Assembly (NCBI GenBank): GCA_022769185.1
Contig: JALEKG010000043.1
Span: 1 to 37,893, forward strand
DNA length: 37,893 nt
Reading direction: 5' to 3'
Source of the DNA: Dorea sp.
Lineage (GTDB): Bacteria > Bacillota > Clostridia > Lachnospirales > Lachnospiraceae
In this document: piece by piece, positions 32,069 through 36,424 of the stretch
How positions within the stretch are numbered: the first letter of the stretch is position 1
Layout of the letters: every line of letters begins with the position of its first letter
Notes under the pieces: model-generated
Database searches by the model: none
Seen by the model: the letters and a program-made list of their open reading frames with translations, nothing else
What the model was told of the DNA's origin: nothing
Translations under genes and position numbers: made by a program

Positions 32069-32080
32069 CTTTGTCAAGAT

Positions 32081-32260
32081 TCATAATATGATTTCTACCT
32101 CTACTCCGTTTTCTTTTGCTACACTCTCTGCATATTTCCGTACCTCTTCCATTGTTCCAATTCTGCTTTGCAAATTGCTTATCTCGCCGCTGCTGAATTT
32201 GATTGCCTTAGAATACCGGATTATTTTCAATGGATTTTCTCCTCTCTGAAATCTCTGCAT
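32081..32260 (-). CDS. Small early protein, unknown
   Basis: 59 residues from ATG 32260 (AAGGAGAAG upstream): MQRFQRGENPLKIIRYSKAI, then FSSGEISNLQSRIGTMEEVR and a KENGVEVEIIL end. Short helical region between two strand-like ends. The start lies inside the end of the membrane protein at 32208. It reads toward the small-RNA terminator but on the opposite strand. Function unknown. Confidence 0.6.
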   Translation of the reverse strand: MQRFQRGENPLKIIRYSKAIKFSSGEISNLQSRIGTMEEVRKYAESVAKENGVEVEIIL

Positions 32261-32501
32261 ACTTCTCCTTTTCATTCTCCTTCTGGATCTCCCTTGCAAT
32301 CTTAATCACCGCCTGCAGGAGCCCCAGGATTGCAAATCCAAGTATCATCTGCAGGAGTCCTGGTAATATTGGCATTCCATCTTCAATCGCCTGTGCAGCA
32401 CTCCAGATCAGAAGCACTCCTGCAGCGGCCGTCAAAAATATCAGTGTATTTTTTAAAATGCTCTTTGCTTTCTTTTTTCTTTTTATCTGTTTTAAACTCA
32501 T
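32208..32501 (-). CDS. Small two-helix membrane protein
   Basis: 97 residues. Basic start (MSLKQIKRKKKAKSILKN), then two membrane helices (about 19-38, TLIFLTAAAGVLLIWSAAQA, and about 48-68, GLLQMILGFAILGLLQAVIK), and a charged coiled end (REIQKENEKEKYAEISERRK). AAGGAGGTGGG before the ATG. No family recognised. Early expression suggests a host take-over or exclusion membrane factor, but nothing proves it. Confidence 0.62.
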   Translation of the reverse strand: MSLKQIKRKKKAKSILKNTLIFLTAAAGVLLIWSAAQAIEDGMPILPGLLQMILGFAILGLLQAVIKIAREIQKENEKEKYAEISERRKSIENNPVF

Positions 32502-32504
32502 TTC

Positions 32505-32657
32505 TTATCCCACCTCCTTTTTTCTCTCATTTCTTGCAAAGCTTTCTGCTACTACACTTACTTTTTCTCCAAATACGCATTCTATAATGTCATCTATGGT
32601 TATTTTCTTGGCATCTGAATACTCAACCCGTAATTCGAATTGATTGCTTAATTCCAT
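32505..32657 (-). CDS. Small early protein, unknown
   Basis: 50 residues: MELSNQFELRVEYSDAKKIT IDDIIECVFGEK, then a charged end NERKKEVG. AAGGAAGTG upstream. The stop directly precedes the AAGGAGGTGGG used by the membrane protein at 32501. It faces the plus-strand promoter at 32678 from the other side. No function known. Confidence 0.55.
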   Translation of the reverse strand: MELSNQFELRVEYSDAKKITIDDIIECVFGEKVSVVAESFARNERKKEVG

Positions 32658-32677
32658 GCTTGTCACTTCCTTCTCTC

Positions 32678-32750
32678 TTGATTTCCTTTCCTATTACTCC
32701 TATACTTTAGATACAGGCACTGCCATGCCGAGTACATTAAAGAAAGGAGT
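32678..32750 (+). promoter_or_regulatory. Cassette 1 promoter and leader
   Basis: TTGATT (32678-32683), 17-bp spacer, TATACT (32701-32706). A leader follows with the dyad GGCA-N6-TGCC (about 32716-32729) and AAGAAAGGAG before the ATG at 32757. About 38 bp from the -10 onward are nearly the same at 33671-33710. Confidence 0.65.
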
Positions 32751-32756
32751 AACTCT

Positions 32757-33131
32757 ATGCAGGATCCATTTGTTATTGATAAAGCTACTTACAAAATAAT
32801 GAAATACATTTACCGCCACCACGAAGTTACTCTTGGAAAAATCCGTGAAAAATTTGGTGACGAAGGATTGGTCATAGCAACTTATCTTTGCCCAGAAAAA
32901 TTTGCCGTTTATCGGACCGAAAACAAACAATTTACTTACGATATAACTCACACATCCGCTGATGGTACTATCTTGCTTACTATTGCTGGAAATAAATATG
33001 TTGAAGACAGAATGTCTAGCTTCACACAATGGATGATTCCAATTGCAATATCCTTATTTGCTCTGGCTATCTCTGCTATTTCATTAGTTTTAAGCTTCAA
33101 CAATGAAATTTTCGTCCACTTAATTAAATAA
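32757..33131 (+). CDS. Plus-strand protein with C-terminal membrane anchor
   Basis: 124 residues. The N-terminus (about 1-55) looks like a winged-helix fold (DPFVIDKATYKIMKYIYRHH, VTLGKIREKFGDEGLVIATY). A short beta part follows, and about 90-117 is a single membrane helix (MIPIAISLFALAISAISLVL). Its own promoter and AAAGGAG site set it apart from the surrounding minus-strand genes. The 3' end overlaps the converging gene at 33120 by 12 bp, so antisense interference is likely. A membrane-tethered regulator is one reading; not proven. Confidence 0.65.
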   Translation: MQDPFVIDKATYKIMKYIYRHHEVTLGKIREKFGDEGLVIATYLCPEKFAVYRTENKQFTYDITHTSADGTILLTIAGNKYVEDRMSSFTQWMIPIAISLFALAISAISLVLSFNNEIFVHLIK

Positions 33132-33446
33132 GCTGATTATAAGCAGTACAGTAGCGATAGCATTCCATATTAAAGCTATTTCTGCTGTACGCTTTGCTTT
33201 GCTCGTTCTCTGAGACTCTATTATTAATGATTGAAAAAGCATATCTTCTCTTTCTGATTCATATTTGTTGACTACTTTCGTTTCTTTTTCAAAATATAAA
33301 TCGTTTTCAGCTTCCACTTTTTTAAAATTTCTTGCATGACTGATATCTGATGTATGGTTGCATCCACCTATGTTATTTTGACATTCTGGTGCTGCTTCAC
33401 ATTTTGATATCTTCCCATCGCATAAATAAAATATCTTTTTTTCCAT
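33120..33446 (-). CDS. Cys-rich protein with C-terminal membrane helix
   Basis: 108 residues from ATG 33446 (AGGAGGTGAG upstream): MEKKIFYLCDGKISKCEAAP then ECQNNIGGCNHTSDISHARN, a Cys/His knuckle (C9, C16, C22, C29, H31). A charged middle follows, and a membrane helix at about 88-107 (IALIWNAIATVLLIISLF). The CxHTTDIxHAxNF-type motif is common in small proteins of Clostridia phages. It converges with the membrane-anchored plus-strand protein, so the pair may act together at the membrane. Confidence 0.65.
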   Translation of the reverse strand: MEKKIFYLCDGKISKCEAAPECQNNIGGCNHTSDISHARNFKKVEAENDLYFEKETKVVNKYESEREDMLFQSLIIESQRTSKAKRTAEIALIWNAIATVLLIISLFN

Positions 33447-33458
33447 CTTTCTCACCTC

Positions 33459-33632
33459 CTACACTACTTTCTTTCCTTCCAGTTCCGCACGCTCTTCCAT
33501 CTCCTTGCGCGCAAGTCTCTTACCTTCCGCAATTCCCTGTCCATATACGACAAGAGTGTTTTTCTCCTCTTCCGTCATTCCTGGAATTACTTTTCCAAAC
33601 GTTTCTAAAATTTGTTTTTCTCTTTCTGACAT
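33459..33632 (-). CDS. Small helical protein, cassette 1 (EGKKVV end)
   Basis: 57 residues: MSEREKQILETFGKVIPGMT, EEEKNTLVVYGQGIAEGKRL and an end ELEGKKVV. GAGGAAG before the ATG. The last six codons and the following 30 nt (stop, AGGAGGTGAGAAAG, next ATG) are nearly the same as in the gene at 34218-34385, so the two share an origin. The general pattern (xxFGKxIPxMTEEEKxxLLxxGxG) is widespread in phage early regions; function unknown. Confidence 0.65.
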   Translation of the reverse strand: MSEREKQILETFGKVIPGMTEEEKNTLVVYGQGIAEGKRLARKEMEERAELEGKKVV

Positions 33633-33652
33633 AGTTTTACTTCCTCTCTTTA

Positions 33653-33724
33653 TTGACTTTTTCTTCCGTAGCTCCTATCCTTTAGATACAGGCACCGCTA
33701 TGCCAAGTACGCAAGAAAGGAGAA
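33653..33724 (+). promoter_or_regulatory. Cassette 2 promoter and leader
   Basis: TTGACT (33653-33658), 17-bp spacer, TATCCT (33676-33681). A leader with GGCA-N6-TGCC and AAGAAAGGAG precedes the ATG at 33731. It matches the leader at 32693-32750 with only scattered differences. Confidence 0.68.
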
Positions 33725-33730
33725 GCTTAT

Positions 33731-33979
33731 ATGATTGATAATATTTATCACATATGCGAAATACGTGATGACGCTCATGGTGCTGATGAAGTTAATAACT
33801 TCCTCAAAATGGGTTGGGTATTTATATCTGCATGTCAGGTCGGCACTCCTGATGGAATGGATATCGTTTATGTCGTTGGTGCAACAAAAGAAGTTTATGA
33901 ATCTTATATTGAGAATTCTCAGAAAGAAACAAATTCTGAATTTTCAAGACTCATTTCTCAGAAACATCCGAGTTTGTAA
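33731..33979 (+). CDS. Small plus-strand protein, cassette 2
   Basis: 82 residues: MIDNIYHICEIRDDAHGADE, VNNFLKMGWVFISACQVGTP, then VYVVGATKEVYESYIENS. Alpha-beta pattern resembling DUF-type proteins with a VNxxLxxGWxLL motif, frequent in Firmicutes phages. It has its own promoter. Its 3' end overlaps the converging gene at 33944-34204 by 36 bp. Function unknown. Confidence 0.65.
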   Translation: MIDNIYHICEIRDDAHGADEVNNFLKMGWVFISACQVGTPDGMDIVYVVGATKEVYESYIENSQKETNSEFSRLISQKHPSL

Positions 33980-34204
33980 TGCTGTATTTCGAAGCGCTGT
34001 ATCCGCTAAATACAGTGCTTCATTTATTTCCAGATAACTCATCCCGCTTCCTTTCGCTTCTTTAAAAATTTTTTCGGCAAACTTTTTAGCTTTTATTTTT
34101 CCTTCTCTGTCGATTCCCATCTCTATTGGAATTTCATAAGGTTCTTCTCTTGCTGCTTCTTTCTCTTTATTCTTGGCCATTTTTTGTCTTTCGATATTGT
34201 TCAT
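33944..34204 (-). CDS. Small phage protein, cassette 2
   Basis: 86 residues from ATG 34204 (GGGGGTGAG upstream): MNNIERQKMAKNKEKEAARE then IPIEMGIDREGKIKAKKFAE KIF and a helical end MSYLEINEALYLADTALRNT. The lysine/glutamate-rich start looks disordered. It converges with the plus-strand gene 33731-33979. No function known. Confidence 0.6.
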   Translation of the reverse strand: MNNIERQKMAKNKEKEAAREEPYEIPIEMGIDREGKIKAKKFAEKIFKEAKGSGMSYLEINEALYLADTALRNTALQTRMFLRNES

Positions 34205-34217
34205 CTTTCTCACCCCC

Positions 34218-34385
34218 CTACACTACTTTCTTTCCTTCCATCTCTGCACAGAGGGCAAATCCCTCAAGCACCAGACGCGCATCTTTTTTTCTTTCTTTTG
34301 GAATTCTTCGCAAAACCTTTGCAAAATCTTCGCAGTCTTCTTTTTCTCTTTCAAGAAATGTTTTTTCATTTTTCTTATCTAACAT
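34218..34385 (-). CDS. Small helical protein, cassette 2 (EGKKVV end)
   Basis: 55 residues: MLDKKNEKTFLEREKEDCED, FAKVLRRIPKERKKDARLVL and an end GFALCAEMEGKKVV. GAGGTG before the ATG. It is the first gene after the divergent promoter, so it is the first product of the early operon. Its last codons and downstream start region match those of 33459-33632. The inner part differs, so only the ends are shared between the two cassettes. Confidence 0.65.
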   Translation of the reverse strand: MLDKKNEKTFLEREKEDCEDFAKVLRRIPKERKKDARLVLEGFALCAEMEGKKVV

Positions 34386-34418
34386 GTTTTTTCACCTCTC
34401 TATATCTTGTGCTCTACC

Positions 34419-34493
34419 GTTCCGATGGTTACATTATATGTTCCATTGGAACTTTTGTCAACCTTGTTTTTGTATTTTTGTTGACATTGGTAC
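34419..34493. promoter_or_regulatory. Repressor operator cluster
   Basis: Perfect inverted repeat GTTCC-ATT-GGAAC at 34440-34452. Two weaker look-alikes flank it: GTTCC-GAT-GG at 34419-34429 and a half site ATTGGTAC at 34486-34493 inside the repressor promoter. Three sites around two divergent promoters is a lambda-like switch layout. The weaker ones are tentative. Confidence 0.55.
34433..34461 (-). promoter_or_regulatory. Early lytic promoter
   Basis: Minus strand: perfect TTGACA (34456-34461), 17-bp spacer, perfect TATAAT (34433-34438). It drives the early operon to the left. The spacer carries the perfect dyad GTTCC-ATT-GGAAC (34440-34452), an ideal place for repressor binding. Confidence 0.85.
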
Positions 34494-34509
34494 TTTTTTG
34501 TTGTATTAT
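34481..34509 (+). promoter_or_regulatory. Repressor promoter
   Basis: Plus strand: perfect TTGACA (34481-34486), 17-bp spacer, TATTAT (34504-34509). The start is about 15-20 nt before the GGCGG ribosome site and ATG at 34532. It is divergent from the early promoter, with 19 bp between the two -35 boxes. Confidence 0.8.
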
Positions 34510-34531
34510 CCAATTAAAGGCGGTGAAAAAG

Positions 34532-34882
34532 ATGAATGAAAGGCTTTTACAATTAAGAACTCAAGAATTAAAAATAAGTCAAGAAGAATTTGGTGCTAAA
34601 TTAGGTGTAACAAGAGCTGCTATATCTAGATACGAAAGCGGTGCTCGTGCATTGTCAGAATCAATGGTACTTTCTATATGTAGAGAATTCCATGTTAATT
34701 ATTATTGGTTAACTGAAGGCGAAGGTGATATTTTTACAAAAATGCCTGATACTGCAATTGAAGAGATTGTTGAAGAATATGGTTTGGATAAAGACGACGA
34801 AAAGATGCTTCGTGTGTGGTTGGAATTACCATCTGACCACAGAAAAATTATCAAAGATTATTTTAAAAGCGTTTTTACATAA
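34532..34882 (+). CDS. CI-like XRE repressor
   Basis: 116 residues. N-terminal helix-turn-helix (about 1-65): LRTQELKISQEEFGAKLGVT with RAAISRYESGARALSESMVL and the VNYYWLTEGEGD hinge, typical of short phage repressors. The C-terminal part (about 70-116, EEIVEEYGLDKDDEKMLRVW, HRKIIKDYF) is a helical dimerisation region. No LexA-type self-cleavage domain is present. Induction therefore cannot go through RecA-driven cleavage of this protein and needs another signal. Confidence 0.88.
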   Translation: MNERLLQLRTQELKISQEEFGAKLGVTRAAISRYESGARALSESMVLSICREFHVNYYWLTEGEGDIFTKMPDTAIEEIVEEYGLDKDDEKMLRVWLELPSDHRKIIKDYFKSVFT

Positions 34883-34907
34883 AAAAGAACAGGCTATTTA
34901 CCTGTTC
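34881..34907 (-). terminator. Hairpin between repressor and micro-gene
   Basis: GAACAGG (34887-34893) and CCTGTTC (34901-34907), a 7-bp perfect stem with a 7-nt loop. On the minus strand six T residues follow (34881-34886), so it terminates the micro-gene transcript, whose stop lies in the loop. On the plus strand no T run follows, so it only weakly ends the repressor transcript. Confidence 0.7.
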
Positions 34908-35016
34908 TCCGTATAAAATATTTATGTACATAATTGTATATTCGTTCAAGATGTTTATTATCATCTATTTTTTTGATCATTTCGATTATGTACTTTTTAT
35001 ACTTTTCATTTTCCAT
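34894..35016 (-). CDS. LexA-controlled 40-residue protein
   Basis: 40 residues, beginning MENEKYKKYIIEMIKKIDDN and ending YNYVHKYFIRRTGK, with GGAGGCG before the ATG at 35016. It is almost wholly helical and charged. Similar tiny helical proteins (a pattern of xxLRRIYxxVxxYxxR) are common in prophages next to repressor genes. Two LexA-type boxes with a promoter between them precede it. Facing the CI-like repressor and SOS-regulated, it could be an antirepressor or induction signal; that function is inferred, not shown. Confidence 0.6.
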   Translation of the reverse strand: MENEKYKKYIIEMIKKIDDNKHLERIYNYVHKYFIRRTGK

Positions 35017-35032
35017 ATACACGCCTCCAATT

Positions 35033-35111
35033 CAAACATTTGTTCGTTATTCTTGGAAATATATTACCACTATTATTCACCCCATTTCAAGCATACTCGA
35101 ACATTTGTTCT
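35033..35111 (-). promoter_or_regulatory. Promoter between two LexA boxes
   Basis: Box 1 at 35033-35046 reads CGAACAAATGTTTG on the minus strand, one mismatch to the Gram-positive CGAACRNRYGTTYC rule. Box 2 at 35098-35111 reads CGAACATTTGTTCT on the plus strand, two mismatches. Between them minus-strand TTGAAA (35085-35090), an 18-bp spacer and TAATAT (35061-35066) make a promoter for the micro-gene. This is the shape of an SOS promoter. Confidence 0.6.
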
Positions 35112-35209
35112 TTTTATTTTATTGCGTTATGTGGAAAATAAGTTGATAATTATTCCCTTCTACTTATAAAACACTTGAGAATTAAAAAACTGACGCGATT
35201 TTGAAATTT

Positions 35210-35225
35210 GTCCGAGACTTCGGAC
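35210..35225. other. Short hairpin after the small XRE gene
   Basis: GTCCGA and TCGGAC form a 6-bp perfect stem with a 4-nt loop, 3 nt past the end of the small XRE gene. Only a short AAATTT follows on the minus strand, so termination would be weak. Confidence 0.4.
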
Positions 35226-35227
35226 AC

Positions 35228-35425
35228 TTATTTGAAAGGGGATTCGTACAGGTCAGCAATCCTTATTTTTTTGCCTGCTGCCAGTCGTTCCATAGTCTCC
35301 ATGCGGGGGCTTGTCCGACCAGATACGATATCTGATATCGTGGACTTAGGTAGTCCAGTCATATTAGAGACTTGGCGTATTGTTAAATTTCTTTTATACA
35401 TTATTTCGCCAAGTAATATTTTCAT
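35228..35425 (-). CDS. Small XRE-type DNA-binding protein
   Basis: 65 residues, a single helix-turn-helix domain: MYKRNLTIRQVSNMTGLPKS TISDIVSGRTSPRMETMERL AAG. No ribosome site precedes the ATG at 35425. A TATAAT (35437-35442) is only 12 nt upstream, so the mRNA may be nearly leaderless; the second Met (codon 9) is another start. It lies between the LexA-boxed gene and the Ltp gene and may control either. It is a Cro-like or accessory repressor by position. Confidence 0.68.
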   Translation of the reverse strand: MKILLGEIMYKRNLTIRQVSNMTGLPKSTISDIVSGRTSPRMETMERLAAGKKIRIADLYESPFK

Positions 35426-35523
35426 ATAAATATTTTATTATATTTTTTGTAATGCCGCTACTGGAAATTATTTACATTTGTCTTATTTAATATTTGCATA
35501 CCGGGCTATTTGATTGTGTATTA

Positions 35524-35576
35524 GATCATATGATCCATTCCACCCTTTTTGCACATCCGATAGCTCTGTATATAAA
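35524..35576 (+). promoter_or_regulatory. Ltp gene promoter with palindrome
   Basis: TTGCAC (35549-35554), 16-bp spacer, TATAAA (35571-35576), upstream of AAAGGAGG and the ATG at 35614. The perfect palindrome GATCATATGATC (35524-35535) is 13 bp before the -35 box and may be an operator. Confidence 0.5.
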
Positions 35577-35613
35577 TTTAATGTACCATTTTTAAAGGAG
35601 GAAACAAAAATCT

Positions 35614-36267
35614 ATGAAAAAGAAAGATGAAAACCAGGCAAAGCCTAAAAAGAAACTAAAGAAATGGCAAATCATTGTTGCTGTTATCGTTATTATCGTA
35701 ATTATCGGTGCTTTTGGTGGCGGAGATGACGAAAAAGATTCTGGCGCAGAGTCAGGGACTACCAAGTCTGAAGATCTTGCAGATGTGGAAGAGACCACGG
35801 AAGAGGATGATGATATTCCAACAGAATATAAATCTGCTTTAAACAAAGCAAACAGTTATAGCGAAACCATGCATATGTCTAAGCATGGTATTTACAATCA
35901 GCTTACTTCTGAATACGGAGAACAGTTTTCTGCAGAAGCTGCTCAGTATGCCATAGATAACATGACTGCTGACTGGAATAACAATGCCCTTGAAAAAGCA
36001 AAAGAATATAGCGATACAATGCATATGTCAAAGCAAGGCATTTACGATCAGCTTGTATCTGAAAATGGCGAAATGTTCACAGCCGAAGAAGCTCAATATG
36101 CGATCGATAACATTGATGCCGACTGGAAGGCAAACGCTCTCGAGAAAGCAAAATCATATCAGGAAATGGATATGTCTCCCGAAGCAATCCGCGATCAGCT
36201 TACATCAGAGTATGGAGAACAGTTTACTCAGGAAGAAGCAGACTATGCGGTCTCTAATCTGAAATAA
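35614..36267 (+). CDS. Ltp-type superinfection exclusion protein
   Basis: 217 residues. Lysine-rich start, one membrane helix (about 18-34, IIVAVIVIIVIIGAFGG), an acidic linker (about 38-70), then three ~47-residue repeats of the Ltp family: NKANSYSETMHMSKHGIYNQ LTSEYGEQFS...AQYAIDN, a near copy with MHMSKQGIYDQL, and a third with MDMSPEAIRDQL. The family includes the Ltp lipoprotein of Streptococcus phage TP-J34, which blocks DNA entry of related phages by acting on the tape measure protein. Here a membrane helix replaces the lipoprotein signal. Its own promoter and lysogeny-region location fit a prophage immunity gene. Confidence 0.87.
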   Translation: MKKKDENQAKPKKKLKKWQIIVAVIVIIVIIGAFGGGDDEKDSGAESGTTKSEDLADVEETTEEDDDIPTEYKSALNKANSYSETMHMSKHGIYNQLTSEYGEQFSAEAAQYAIDNMTADWNNNALEKAKEYSDTMHMSKQGIYDQLVSENGEMFTAEEAQYAIDNIDADWKANALEKAKSYQEMDMSPEAIRDQLTSEYGEQFTQEEADYAVSNLK

Positions 36268-36270
36268 TTA

Positions 36271-36303
36271 AAATAAAAACCGCACCTGCGCCAACAGGAG
36301 CGG
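36271..36303 (-). terminator. Minus-strand terminator behind the Ltp gene
   Basis: CCGCTCCTG / CAGGTGCGG on the minus strand (9 positions, one mismatch) with loop TTGGCG, followed by TTTTTATTT (36271-36279). It would stop transcripts coming from the recombinase side. Confidence 0.6.
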
Positions 36304-36309
36304 CTTAAT

Positions 36310-36360
36310 GTATCCGAAGATACACATGTATTTAACACGAATACATTTTATCATCTTCGG
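36310..36360. repeat. Nested inverted repeats
   Basis: GTATC-CGAA-GATAC (36310-36323); CCGAAGAT (36314-36321) with ATCTTCGG (36353-36360); and between them TGTATT (36327-36332) with AATACA (36340-36345). The structures are partly exclusive. No gene or promoter is evident. Confidence 0.6.
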
Positions 36361-36361
36361 T

Positions 36362-36392
36362 GACGGTCTGCAAGAGACAGACTGTCTTTTTT
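36362..36392 (+). terminator. Plus-strand terminator of the Ltp transcript
   Basis: GACGGTCTG / CAGACTGTC, a 9-bp stem with one G-U pair and a 7-nt loop, followed by six T residues (36387-36392). It separates the Ltp gene from the recombinase. Confidence 0.85.
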
Positions 36393-36424
36393 ATACCCAA
36401 AATGCAGAAAGGAGTACATATATT

